Positions 51,556 to 60,123 of a stretch of DNA of 64,000 nucleotides are shown here, in pieces. Source of the stretch: Polynucleobacter sp. KF022 (lineage in GTDB: Bacteria; Pseudomonadota; Gammaproteobacteria; Burkholderiales; Burkholderiaceae); assembly GCF_027924105.1 (NCBI RefSeq), contig NZ_AP026972.1:1240001-1304000 (forward strand), given 5' to 3'. The position numbers and the translations under genes were made by a program. Under the pieces are notes generated by a model, which saw nothing but the letters and a program-made list of their open reading frames with translations, was not told where the DNA came from and ran no database searches. The first letter of the stretch is position 1; every line of letters begins with the position of its first letter.

Positions 51556-52521
51556 ATGATTTTAGCTGTGTCGACACCTAAAAACCTTGCATCCCCAGCC
51601 GGCGGCTATCGCGGGCGATTTGCCCCATCCCCTACCGGACCACTCCATGCCGGATCCCTAGCCACAGCCCTTGGAAGCTGGCTAGATGCCCGAAAAAATG
51701 GGGGTCAATGGCTTCTCAGAATTGAGGATTTAGATGCCCCAAGGTGCATCCCTGAGGCAACCCAGCAAATTCAGTCCCAATTGCTTGCCTGTGGGCTTTC
51801 TTGGGATGAGGAGATCATCTATCAATCCCAACGCCAAGAGGCCTACCAAGCTGCCTTAGAGCGCTTAAATGGACAAGAATGCCTATATGCCTGCACCTGC
51901 TCCAGGCAAACCATTGCCAATGCCCTGATCAGACTTGGCATAGAAACCCCTCGAAACCAGGAAATGGTCTATCCAGGCACCTGCCGGCCTACCACTTTGG
52001 GTATCGTCGATTTAAATCGTAATCCTCAGCCCACTCTTCAAGATTTAAAAAGGGCTTGGCGTATCGCTCTTCCAGCGGATTGCCATATTCAATTTCAGGA
52101 TTTAGGGTTGGGCCAACAAAGCCAAGATCTCAATACTGCAGTAGGTGATTTTGTTCTACGGAGAAGCGATGGCCTGTTTACTTATCAACTTGCTGTTGTT
52201 GTCGATGATGCAGAGCAAGGCATTACTCATATCGTCCGTGGCGAAGATTTATTAAGCAATACTGCAAGACAAATTTATCTGCAGGAATTGCTAGGATACC
52301 CAAGACCGGAGTATCTGCACTTACCTCTAGTACTCGATGAGCATGGCGAAAAACTGAGCAAGCAAACATTGGCAACAAAAATCAATACTCAAGATGAAAA
52401 ACACTCGCTCATAGAGTTACGTAAGGCTGCCAAACATTTGGGGTTACGTAATTTGCCTGATGGCGAGAATGTCACTATTGCAGAGTGGCTACTGGCAGCT
52501 ACTCGTGCATGGAAAAGCTAA
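51556..52521 (+). CDS. gluQ: Glutamyl-Q tRNA(Asp) synthetase
   Basis: GluRS paralogue lacking the anticodon domain, which glutamylates queuosine at position 34 of tRNA-Asp. 321 residues: GRFAPSPTGPLHAGSLATAL (HIGH-type HAGS), the zinc-like CxC...C segment CLYACTCSRQ and GTC, and LDEHGEKLSKQ (KMSKS-type). ATG at 51556, 3 bp from the dnaE start; a GTG at 51568 is an alternative. Its substrate base depends on QueG, encoded at 60.9-62.0 kb. Confidence 0.93.
   Translation: MILAVSTPKNLASPAGGYRGRFAPSPTGPLHAGSLATALGSWLDARKNGGQWLLRIEDLDAPRCIPEATQQIQSQLLACGLSWDEEIIYQSQRQEAYQAALERLNGQECLYACTCSRQTIANALIRLGIETPRNQEMVYPGTCRPTTLGIVDLNRNPQPTLQDLKRAWRIALPADCHIQFQDLGLGQQSQDLNTAVGDFVLRRSDGLFTYQLAVVVDDAEQGITHIVRGEDLLSNTARQIYLQELLGYPRPEYLHLPLVLDEHGEKLSKQTLATKINTQDEKHSLIELRKAAKHLGLRNLPDGENVTIAEWLLAATRAWKS
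51559..51564 (-). promoter_or_regulatory. Candidate -10 box for dnaE (leaderless start)
   Basis: TAAAAT (5 of 6) on the minus strand, exactly 6 nt before the dnaE ATG, placing the predicted start on the A of the start codon. It lies inside gluQ codons. A matching -35 is not evident. Confidence 0.4.
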
Positions 52522-52561
52522 ATCGCTTTGCTTTTCTTCTTGCAATTGATTTCTGGTTTCT

Positions 52562-54001
52562 TTATTTCTTTTTAAAGCCGCCAAGCAAAGCACCAACAGC
52601 CGGCTTAGCAGGAGTAATGCCTGCTTTTTTCTCTTCTGGCTTTGCAGGATCTGTAGCAGATGCTGTAGATGCAGATGGCTCGTATGGCTTATAGAAGAAG
52701 GGATCAGACATCTTAGCTGGCGCGCTGCCATAGCCACTAGATGATGGGCGACTTGGTGAGGGCGCACCTTCAGGTAACGGCTTCACATCCAATTTACGCT
52801 TCATCAACTTTTCAATATCGTCGAGTAAGCGCTTCTCACTAGCATCAACTAAGGCAATCGCATCACCCTTGCTACCGGCACGGCCAGTACGACCGATACG
52901 ATGAATAAAGTCTTCTGCGTTGTATGGCAACTCATGATTAATAACGCAAGGCATGTCCGGAATATCTAAACCGCGCGCTGCTACATCAGTGGCCACCAGC
53001 GCTTCAATGGCGCCAGACTTGAACGCATCTAAAGTTAAAGTGCGCTCACCCTGACTCTTGTCACCATGAATGGCGCCCGCTTTAATACCATCACGTTCAA
53101 GTGCGCGTGACAATTTTGCACAACCCAAACGGCTATTGGTAAAGATGATGCATTGACGTGATAAACCAGCACGAGTGCGGGCCTCTAATACCTTCACAAT
53201 TGCGCGTTGCTTATCCGCAGAGGAAACCATGTGCACCACTTGCTTGACCGTATCAGCTGCAGCATTTTGACGGGCGACCTCAACCGTTACCGGGGTGCGC
53301 AAGTAACTTTGCGCCAGCTTTTTAATTTCTGGTGAGAAAGTAGCAGAGAACAGCAATGTTTGTCTTTGCGCTGGAATCAAATCAATGATGCGCTGCAAGT
53401 CTGGCAAGAAGCCCATATCGAGCATGCGATCGGCTTCGTCTAAGACCAATATTTCTACTTGAGAGAGATTGGCCACTTTAGAACCAATGTGGTCGAGCAA
53501 GCGCCCAGGGGTAGCAATCAAAATCTCTACGCCATTGCGTAAGATTGCAACTTGTTCTTTCATATCTACGCCGCCATAAACTACTGCAGCGCGTAAATCT
53601 GTATGTTTGGAATAACTGGCTGCGTTCTCAGCAACCTGCACTGCTAACTCACGCGTGGGCGTGAGAACCAATGCGCGAATTGGATGACGCGCCGGAGACG
53701 CGCTATTACTAGCGTGGCGCAAAATCTTTTGAATAATCGGCAATACAAAAGCAGCGGTCTTACCAGTACCAGTTTGCGCAGCACCCATTAAATCGCTTCC
53801 CGCCAAAACATGCGGAATCGATTGCGCTTGAATGGGAGTTGGAGTGTTGTAGCCCTGCTCAGAGACCGCTTTTTGAATTTTCGGGTCTAAACCAAAGTCA
53901 GCAAAAGTAATAGTTGCTGGAGGGGTGTTACTAACATCGGTAGGGGTAGCGCTATCGCTAACCCCTGTAGAAAAATTTATTTCAGTAGCAGTATTTGTCA
54001 A
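52562..54001 (-). CDS. DEAD-box RNA helicase, RhlE-like
   Basis: A 479-residue ATP-dependent RNA helicase: Q motif FADFGLDPKIQKAV...TPTPIQAQSIP, AQTGTGKTAAF (I), PTRELAVQ (Ia), DEADRMLDMGF (II), SATF (III), ARGLDIP and HRIGRTGRAG (VI), followed by a Ser/Pro- and Lys-rich tail (GGFKKK). RhlE type by length and motif II. No ATG occurs before the helicase core; the start taken is TTG 54001, six bases after the previous stop, so the first 30 residues are uncertain. Confidence 0.9.
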   Translation of the reverse strand: MTNTATEINFSTGVSDSATPTDVSNTPPATITFADFGLDPKIQKAVSEQGYNTPTPIQAQSIPHVLAGSDLMGAAQTGTGKTAAFVLPIIQKILRHASNSASPARHPIRALVLTPTRELAVQVAENAASYSKHTDLRAAVVYGGVDMKEQVAILRNGVEILIATPGRLLDHIGSKVANLSQVEILVLDEADRMLDMGFLPDLQRIIDLIPAQRQTLLFSATFSPEIKKLAQSYLRTPVTVEVARQNAAADTVKQVVHMVSSADKQRAIVKVLEARTRAGLSRQCIIFTNSRLGCAKLSRALERDGIKAGAIHGDKSQGERTLTLDAFKSGAIEALVATDVAARGLDIPDMPCVINHELPYNAEDFIHRIGRTGRAGSKGDAIALVDASEKRLLDDIEKLMKRKLDVKPLPEGAPSPSRPSSSGYGSAPAKMSDPFFYKPYEPSASTASATDPAKPEEKKAGITPAKPAVGALLGGFKKK

Positions 54002-54007
54002 GGTAAC

Positions 54008-54415
54008 TTACATGATGGCGGCAATGCCGGCCTTAGCGGTCTCAGCATCTTCCGCAGATTTAACGCCGGAAACGCCGACTGCGCCGATGGTAAACCCATT
54101 TACCTCGATATTGACGCCGCCTTCTAACATGCCCGATACATGGGGGGCAGATAAAAAAGCATGACGACCATTATTAATAATTTCTTCGTATACACGTGTC
54201 TCACGTTTACCCATTGCAGCAGTGCGTGCTTTTTCTTGAGCAATATAGGCAGACAAAGGAGCGCAACCATCACGACGAATTAAACCCAACATATGACCGC
54301 CATCATCACAAACGGCAATCGTCACTGCTAAATTATTTTTAGCAGCGTGTTGATCGGCTGCATTCAAAATCTTTTGAACATCAGCTTGAGTTAAATAAGG
54401 TTTAGTAGCCAACAT
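54008..54415 (-). CDS. GlcG/HbpS-family heme-binding protein (DUF336)
   Basis: A 135-residue single-domain protein: VTIAVCDDGGHMLGLIRRDGC start of the fold, PLSAYIAQEKARTAAM, and the terminal GFTIGAVGVSGVKSAEDAETAKAGI. The family includes GlcG of glycolate operons and the heme-responsive HbpS. Its place next to a 2-hydroxyacid oxidase and glyoxylate aminotransferase fits the GlcG association. AGAAAGA precedes the ATG. The helicase gene follows by 6 bp. Confidence 0.85.
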   Translation of the reverse strand: MLATKPYLTQADVQKILNAADQHAAKNNLAVTIAVCDDGGHMLGLIRRDGCAPLSAYIAQEKARTAAMGKRETRVYEEIINNGRHAFLSAPHVSGMLEGGVNIEVNGFTIGAVGVSGVKSAEDAETAKAGIAAIM

Positions 54416-54481
54416 GGTTAATCTTTCTTTGTCTCGAATATGTTTTATATGATGAAAGTGCTATCTATACAGAGCACCTGA

Positions 54482-54529
54482 ATTATAAGGGGTGTAGCCC
54501 GACTCCGGTCTAGAAGCCTTGCTACACCC
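54482..54529 (-). promoter_or_regulatory. Hairpin and -10-like box between aminotransferase and GlcG-like gene
   Basis: Stem GGGTGTAGC (54490-54498) / GCTACACCC (54521-54529) with a 22-nt loop, 32 bp after the aminotransferase stop. On the minus strand a perfect TATAAT (54487-54482) follows, about 60 bp before the GlcG-like ATG. It may be an attenuator or terminator for the aminotransferase plus a promoter for the next gene; no -35 match is strong. Confidence 0.4.
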
Positions 54530-54560
54530 TGTCTCCACCCAACTAATTGATTATTTAAGG

Positions 54561-55745
54561 CTATTTGAGAAATTCTTGGGCAGCAACTACGCCGCTGGCC
54601 TTGGGCTTAAAGCCCATAGAGCCCAAGCTCATCTCTACACCACTTAAAGCAGCCATCAAGCTCAATTCATTGCAATCACCCAAATGGCCGATACGGAATG
54701 CCTTGCCTTTGATCTTGCCCAAACCAGTGCCCAGGGAGAGATTGAATTTCTCCAGCGCATGTTTACGCAATACATCAGCATCCATACCCTCAGGTGTTGC
54801 AATGCAAGTGAGCACTGGTGAATAGCAATCTTTGTCTTGACACTGAATTTCTAAACCCCAGGCCTTTACTGCCTCACGACAAGCTGCTGCCAAACGTTGA
54901 TGGCGTGCAAAGATCGTATCCAATCCTTCGGCCATCATCATATCCATCGCTTCATGCAAACCGTACATCAAATTGGTGCTCGGAGTCGTTGGCCAGTAAC
55001 CTGTTTTATTGGATTCGAGAATTTCATCCCAGGCCCAATATGCTTTATGCATTTTGTTAGTCTTACTGACTTCGATAGCACGGGGTGACAAGGCGTTAAA
55101 GCCAATGCCAGGTGGCAACATCAAGCCTTTTTGTGAGCCAGAGATCGTCACGTCAGCGCCCCACTTGTCATGCTCATAATCCGCCGAACCCAAGCCAGAT
55201 ACGCTGTCTACAAGTAACAAGGCTGGGTGCTTTAAAGAATCAATCGCTTTACGTACCGCTGCAATATTGGAAGTGACACCAGTAGAAGTTTCGTTATGCA
55301 CTACACAAACGGCCTTGATCTCGTGACCAGTATCTTTTCGCAAACGCTCTTCGATTACTGCAGCGTCAACACCCCAACGCCAGCTATCTTGTCCTGCTTT
55401 ACCAACTACCTCAACATCTAAACCAAGGCGCTTGCCAAGTGCGCGCCACAAGTTAGCAAACTGACCAGTTTCGTAGAACAACACTTTGTCGCCAGGACTC
55501 AGTACGTTTACCAAAGCACCCTCCCAAGAACCAGTTCCGGAAGCGGAATAAATAATGACCGGCTGCTCAGTTTTAAAAATCTTTTTGATGTTTTCTAAAA
55601 CCTTCAGACCGAAGGCGCCAAACTCAGGACCACGATGGTCGATGGTTTGATAGCTGATGGCGCGCAGTACGCGTGGGGGCACAGGGCTTGGGCCAGGAAT
55701 ATGCAAAAAGTGGCGTCCTGATGCGTGGTTATCAAGTTTCAACAT
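54561..55745 (-). CDS. Class V aminotransferase (serine/alanine-glyoxylate type)
   Basis: A 394-residue PLP enzyme: HIPGPSPVPPRVLRAI start, GTGSWEGALVNVLSPGD, CVVHNETSTGVTSNI, LLLVDSVSGLGS and the Schiff-base lysine at about residue 206 in SGSQKGLMLPPG. Related to serine-glyoxylate aminotransferase, moving amino groups to glyoxylate to give glycine. The ATG at 55745 is chosen; a GTG 12 bp upstream is possible. It is divergent from a GntR regulator with twin operators in between, which places it in a glyoxylate module. Confidence 0.88.
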   Translation of the reverse strand: MLKLDNHASGRHFLHIPGPSPVPPRVLRAISYQTIDHRGPEFGAFGLKVLENIKKIFKTEQPVIIYSASGTGSWEGALVNVLSPGDKVLFYETGQFANLWRALGKRLGLDVEVVGKAGQDSWRWGVDAAVIEERLRKDTGHEIKAVCVVHNETSTGVTSNIAAVRKAIDSLKHPALLLVDSVSGLGSADYEHDKWGADVTISGSQKGLMLPPGIGFNALSPRAIEVSKTNKMHKAYWAWDEILESNKTGYWPTTPSTNLMYGLHEAMDMMMAEGLDTIFARHQRLAAACREAVKAWGLEIQCQDKDCYSPVLTCIATPEGMDADVLRKHALEKFNLSLGTGLGKIKGKAFRIGHLGDCNELSLMAALSGVEMSLGSMGFKPKASGVVAAQEFLK

Positions 55746-55822
55746 GCTTTGTCTCACTTATGGGTGTGTTTATGGGTGTTATTTCTAACGCTAGTGTATG
55801 ACAATTTTTGCCAATTTTCCAT

Positions 55823-55834
55823 TTTGTATACAAA
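55823..55834. promoter_or_regulatory. GntR-type operator, copy 1
   Basis: Perfect palindrome TTTGTATACAAA, in a 15-bp word ATTTTGTATACAAAT shared exactly with a second copy 94 bp away. The length and TGTATACA core suit FadR/FCD GntR regulators. It lies about 80 bp from the aminotransferase start. Confidence 0.7.
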
Positions 55835-55916
55835 TTATTTGAAATAATTACTTAAATAAACCTATAAATAGGCATTTAAAGCCTGTATTTATGCTTTATG
55901 ATGGCTTATTGTTAAT

Positions 55917-55928
55917 TTTGTATACAAA
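55917..55928. promoter_or_regulatory. GntR-type operator, copy 2
   Basis: Second perfect TTTGTATACAAA, 23 bp before the GntR start codon. Centre-to-centre distance to copy 1 is 94 bp, close to nine helical turns, so both could be held by one looped complex. Autoregulation and control of the divergent aminotransferase are inferred. Confidence 0.7.
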
Positions 55929-55951
55929 TATAGGGTTTAGGGGATTCCAGC

Positions 55952-56647
55952 ATGGCAACCATAGAACAGCCCAATTCTCAGAATTTGCACGAGGCCACCT
56001 TTCAAAAGCTCAGATCACTCTTGGTCGAGGGCAAGATCGCGCCCGGCAGCAAACTCAATGAGCGCGAGTTGGCTGAAAGTCTCAATGTATCTCGCACCCC
56101 TATTCGGGAGGCGATTCGTCGCTTAGCTGCAGATGGCTTAGTTGAACTCATTACCAATCGTGGCGCTATTGCAGTTCAGCTAACCCTTGAGGATGTGATT
56201 CACACTTTTGATGTGATTGCCGATCTCGAAGGATTCTCTGGTGAGTTGGCTGCCAATAATGTTAGCGACACCACTCTCTCAGAGTTAGAGGCCCTCCAAT
56301 ACGAAATGATGGCTTCATATGCTCGTCGTGATTTGTCGAGTTATTACAAACTCAATCTGCGTATTCACCATCTCATTAATCAAGCAGCAAATAATCCGGT
56401 GCTCTCTAGACTCTTCACACAAGTTAATGCGCGCATCGAAGCATTGCGCTTTCGCTCCAACCAAGATGGCGTGAAATGGGAAAAGGCTGTAGAAGAGCAC
56501 CAAGAGATGCTCGATGCACTCAAAGCTAGAGATGCTGCCCGCATGAGAAAAATCATGATTCAGCACGTACAGAACAAGCGCGATGTTGTAGTGCAGCTAC
56601 TGAAATCAGAAGCAGAAATCAAAGATGCGGAGACAAGCAAGTTATGA
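55952..56647 (+). CDS. GntR-family regulator (FadR subfamily, FCD domain)
   Basis: A 231-residue regulator: winged HTH (about 12-75; LNERELAESLNVSRTPIREAIRRLAADGLVE) and an all-helical FCD ligand domain (about 85-220) with metal-type His/Asp residues. It overlaps the downstream dehydrogenase by 4 bp (ATGA) and faces the aminotransferase. By analogy with GlcC or LldR it should sense a hydroxyacid such as glycolate or lactate. Confidence 0.9.
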   Translation: MATIEQPNSQNLHEATFQKLRSLLVEGKIAPGSKLNERELAESLNVSRTPIREAIRRLAADGLVELITNRGAIAVQLTLEDVIHTFDVIADLEGFSGELAANNVSDTTLSELEALQYEMMASYARRDLSSYYKLNLRIHHLINQAANNPVLSRLFTQVNARIEALRFRSNQDGVKWEKAVEEHQEMLDALKARDAARMRKIMIQHVQNKRDVVVQLLKSEAEIKDAETSKL

Positions 56648-59600
56648 ATAAGCCTCTAGACCTCAAAGAACTGATGGTGGATCAGGCCGAGCTAGCCAAA
56701 CGCTTGCGCCAAGAAACTTCTGGCGAAGTAATGACCGATAGCGCGAGTCGTGGCCGTTATGCAACTGATGCCTCCATCTACCAGGCCATGCCAGTTGCCG
56801 TATTTGTGCCAAAGACCGCGCAAGATATTTCCAGCGCCATTCAGATTGCTGCTGAACTGGGTGTGCCAGTCTTACCTCGTGGTGGTGGCACTAGCCAATG
56901 TGGTCAAACTACTGGTGCAGCACTAGTCATTGATAACACCAAATATTTCAGAAATGTTTTAGATCTCAATCTTGATAAAGGTTATGTTGAAGTTGAGCCC
57001 GGCATCGTGCTTGATCACCTTAATGGCTCTTTAAAGCAATACGGTCTCTGGTATCCAGTTGACGTCTCCACTGCTGGCCAAGCAACCATTGGCGGTATGG
57101 CAGGCAACAACTCCTGTGGCAGTCGCTCCATTGCTTACGGCAATATGGTGCATAACGTTTTAGGGATTGATGCGTGGCTAGCGAATGGCCAAGTCGCTCA
57201 GTTTGGTAATTACGCTAACAGCTCTGGTGTTGCTAAAGAGTTAGGCGACTTTGTTAAAGGCTTAGCCCATACCCTCACACCTGAGATCGAAGCGCACTTT
57301 CCGAAGGTGTTGAGAAGGGTTGCGGGATATAACCTCGACATCTTCAATCCCCAAAGCGAATTGCCTTATACCCAAGACGGTAGCGTTAATTTGGCGCATT
57401 TGTTAGTAGGTAGCGAAGGGACTCTCGCGTACTTCAAATCGCTCAAGCTCAAGCTAGCACCTTTGCCGCAACACAAGGTGCTGGGCATTGTGAACTTCGC
57501 GAGCTTCTATAAGGCCATGGATAGTGCCCAGCATATTGTGAAATTGGGCCCTACCGCTGTTGAGTTAGTCGATCGCACCATGATTGATTTGGCACGCAGC
57601 AATCCAAGCTTCAAGAAAACCATTGAGACTGCATTAGTGGATCACACCGCTAAAACACCTGAAGCGATTCTGTTGGTGGAATTTTCAGGTGAAGCGCATG
57701 CGCCACTCTTGGATAAGCTCAAAGCATTACAAGAACTCATGAGTGATCTCGGTTTACCAGGTTCTGTTGTGCCAATGCCTGATGCATCCCTGCAAAAGAA
57801 CTTGTGGGAAGTACGCAAAGCAGGTCTCAACATCATGATGAGCCTCAAAGGTGATGGTAAGCCAGTGAGCTTTATTGAAGACTGCGCCGTACCCCTGGAG
57901 AGTTTAGCTGACTACACCCAAGCATTGACTGAAGTGTTTTCTAAATATGGCTCACGTGGCACTTGGTATGCCCATGCTTCCGTAGGTACATTACATGTAC
58001 GCCCTATTTTGGATATGCGTAGAGATGGCGCACAGAAGATGCGTGCTGTTGCTGAAGAGGCATCTGCCTTAGTACGCAAATACAAGGGTGCATATAGCGG
58101 TGAGCATGGTGACGGTCTATGCCGTGGTGAATGGATCTCTTGGCAGTTTGGCCCCAAGATCACCGAAGCCCTTGCTGAAATCAAACACGCATTCGACCCC
58201 AAAGGATTATTTAATCCGGGCAAGATCGTCAATCCACCAAAGATGGATGACCCCATCAACTTTAGATTTCCACCAAGCTATAAAGTCATACCACTGCAAC
58301 CTGCACTCGATTGGTCTGCTTGGAACGTACAAAACGATCCTGTCACAGAAGAAACTACAGCACCAGGCACAGGCGGTGACCCTGCAATGGGTTTAGCCAA
58401 AGCAGTGGAGATGTGTAATAACAATGGTCACTGCCGTAAGTTTGACGCGGAAGTCATGTGTCCGAGCTACCGCGTCACTCGTGACGAGAAACATCTCACT
58501 CGTGGCAGAGCCAATACGCTGCGCCTTGCACTTTCCAATCAACTCGATATTAAAGATGAATCCTCACCCCTAGGTAGCGATGCTATTAAAGAAGTGATGG
58601 AGCTTTGTGTGAGTTGCAAAGCATGTCGTCGCGAGTGCCCTACTGGCGTTGATATGGCCAAGATGAAGATTGAGTTCCTCTCTGCTTACAAGAAGCGTGT
58701 AGGCCACTCACTCAGAGATCTAGCAGTTGCCTATCTTCCCAAATATGCCAGCACGATTAGCAATATTCCATTTTTGCCAAGTCTTCTCAATCTACGTAAT
58801 CACGTTGCGCCGATTGCTAAGTTACAAGAATGGATCATGGGCATCTCTGCACAAAGAAGCCTACCAACCTGGAAGAGTAAAACCTTCTGGAACCAGAAGG
58901 CAAGAGATTCTTATCAATACACTCCAGAACAGTTGGCAAGCAATGTCGATGGCAAGGGCGTAGTTCTGTTAGCCGATACATTTAATGCTTACTTTGAGGA
59001 TGAAAATCTCCAGGCAGCATTAAAGGTACTCAAGGCTGCAGGCTATCGTGTGCATATCCCCAATAAAAGTCACAGCAAGAACCAAAGTAAAACAGCAAAC
59101 CAAGCAGAAAGTTCATGCTCCAAAGAGTTTTGCTGTGGCAGAACCTATCTTGCAGTAGGCATGGTTGATAAAGCCAAGGCAACACTTGGCGAATTGGTTG
59201 ATCATCTTGCACCTTATGCAGACAAGCACATTCCGATTATTGGCTTAGAACCTTCTTGCTTATTCACTCTAAAAGATGAAGCCTTGGTGATGGGCTTTGG
59301 CGAGAGTGCAGTCAGCGTTTCTAAAAAAGCACAACTCCTAGAAGAGTTCTTAGCGAGCGAAGCTAAAGCCGGGAAGCTCAACATCCAACTTAAAGCTGCG
59401 GATAAGCCTGTACTGTTTCATGGTCACTGCCATCAAAAGTCATTTGCTGCCGTTACTCCGGCCATGGAGTTGCTCAAACTCATTCCTAATGCAGAGCCAA
59501 AGCTTATCGAATCATCTTGCTGCGGCATGGCTGGTAGCTTTGGTTATGAAGCAGAGCATATTGAAGTATCTAAGCAAATGGCTGAAGCAAGCCTCTTGCC

Positions 59601-59724
59601 TAGTATTCGGAAGTCACCAGATAGCTGGGTGGTAGCTGATGGTACGAGCTGCCGTCATCAAATTGCGGATGGTACTCAAAGAGAAGCTGTGCATATCGCC
59701 AGAATTTTGGCGGCACATCTATAA
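56644..59724 (+). CDS. Fused FAD-linked oxidase / Fe-S 2-hydroxyacid dehydrogenase (GlcD-GlcF type)
   Basis: A 1026-residue fusion. FAD-binding PCMH domain near 45-270 (VLPRGGGTSQCGQTTG), FAD-oxidase C-terminal domain to about 545, two 4Fe-4S regions (first Cys near 588, second CVSCKACRRECPTG near 653-666), then two CCG domains (SCSKEFCCGRT near 828, SSCCGMAGSFGYE near 955). This order is that of E. coli YdiJ, a D-2-hydroxyglutarate dehydrogenase, and of fused D-lactate or glycolate dehydrogenases. It would pass electrons to the quinone pool. The neighbouring aminotransferase and GlcG-like gene favour glycolate; the substrate is not settled by sequence. Confidence 0.88.
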   Translation: MNKPLDLKELMVDQAELAKRLRQETSGEVMTDSASRGRYATDASIYQAMPVAVFVPKTAQDISSAIQIAAELGVPVLPRGGGTSQCGQTTGAALVIDNTKYFRNVLDLNLDKGYVEVEPGIVLDHLNGSLKQYGLWYPVDVSTAGQATIGGMAGNNSCGSRSIAYGNMVHNVLGIDAWLANGQVAQFGNYANSSGVAKELGDFVKGLAHTLTPEIEAHFPKVLRRVAGYNLDIFNPQSELPYTQDGSVNLAHLLVGSEGTLAYFKSLKLKLAPLPQHKVLGIVNFASFYKAMDSAQHIVKLGPTAVELVDRTMIDLARSNPSFKKTIETALVDHTAKTPEAILLVEFSGEAHAPLLDKLKALQELMSDLGLPGSVVPMPDASLQKNLWEVRKAGLNIMMSLKGDGKPVSFIEDCAVPLESLADYTQALTEVFSKYGSRGTWYAHASVGTLHVRPILDMRRDGAQKMRAVAEEASALVRKYKGAYSGEHGDGLCRGEWISWQFGPKITEALAEIKHAFDPKGLFNPGKIVNPPKMDDPINFRFPPSYKVIPLQPALDWSAWNVQNDPVTEETTAPGTGGDPAMGLAKAVEMCNNNGHCRKFDAEVMCPSYRVTRDEKHLTRGRANTLRLALSNQLDIKDESSPLGSDAIKEVMELCVSCKACRRECPTGVDMAKMKIEFLSAYKKRVGHSLRDLAVAYLPKYASTISNIPFLPSLLNLRNHVAPIAKLQEWIMGISAQRSLPTWKSKTFWNQKARDSYQYTPEQLASNVDGKGVVLLADTFNAYFEDENLQAALKVLKAAGYRVHIPNKSHSKNQSKTANQAESSCSKEFCCGRTYLAVGMVDKAKATLGELVDHLAPYADKHIPIIGLEPSCLFTLKDEALVMGFGESAVSVSKKAQLLEEFLASEAKAGKLNIQLKAADKPVLFHGHCHQKSFAAVTPAMELLKLIPNAEPKLIESSCCGMAGSFGYEAEHIEVSKQMAEASLLPSIRKSPDSWVVADGTSCRHQIADGTQREAVHIARILAAHL

Positions 59725-59751
59725 AAAGATGGGCTGGTGTTATTTGGGTTG

Positions 59752-60123
59752 TTAGCGAATCACGCCGTAGCCCACCATCAACAAAGTTCCAGTCAATAAT
59801 GCTGGAACCAATCGTTTTGTAGGCTTAGAGATCATCACTCCAATGGCTAAGGCGCAAATCAGAACGCGTATCCACAAAGGTACGGTTGCCATGAGACCCA
59901 GCGGCATCACAATCAAACGCACTGTGAGTGCAGCAACCATTGCGTAGGTCACAGCTGCTAGCCAGCGGAATATCTCGCTATCTTGATTAATGCTCTGAGA
60001 CAGAAACACACCAATGGCGCGGCAGAAGTAAGTGCCTAGACAGGCGCCTACCAATGCAATCCATAAACCCCAACCAGTGAGGGCATCGCTCATGTGATTT
60101 AAAGCGTCCATTGCCTCGTTCAT
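59752..60123 (-). CDS. azlD: AzlD-family branched-chain amino-acid transport subunit
   Basis: A 123-residue membrane protein with four hydrophobic segments (GLWIALVGACLGTYFCRAIG; the C-terminal LVPALLTGTLLMVGYGVI). Small partner of AzlC in branched-chain amino-acid export. ATG at 60123 overlaps the azlC stop by 4 bp. Confidence 0.85.
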   Translation of the reverse strand: MNEAMDALNHMSDALTGWGLWIALVGACLGTYFCRAIGVFLSQSINQDSEIFRWLAAVTYAMVAALTVRLIVMPLGLMATVPLWIRVLICALAIGVMISKPTKRLVPALLTGTLLMVGYGVIR

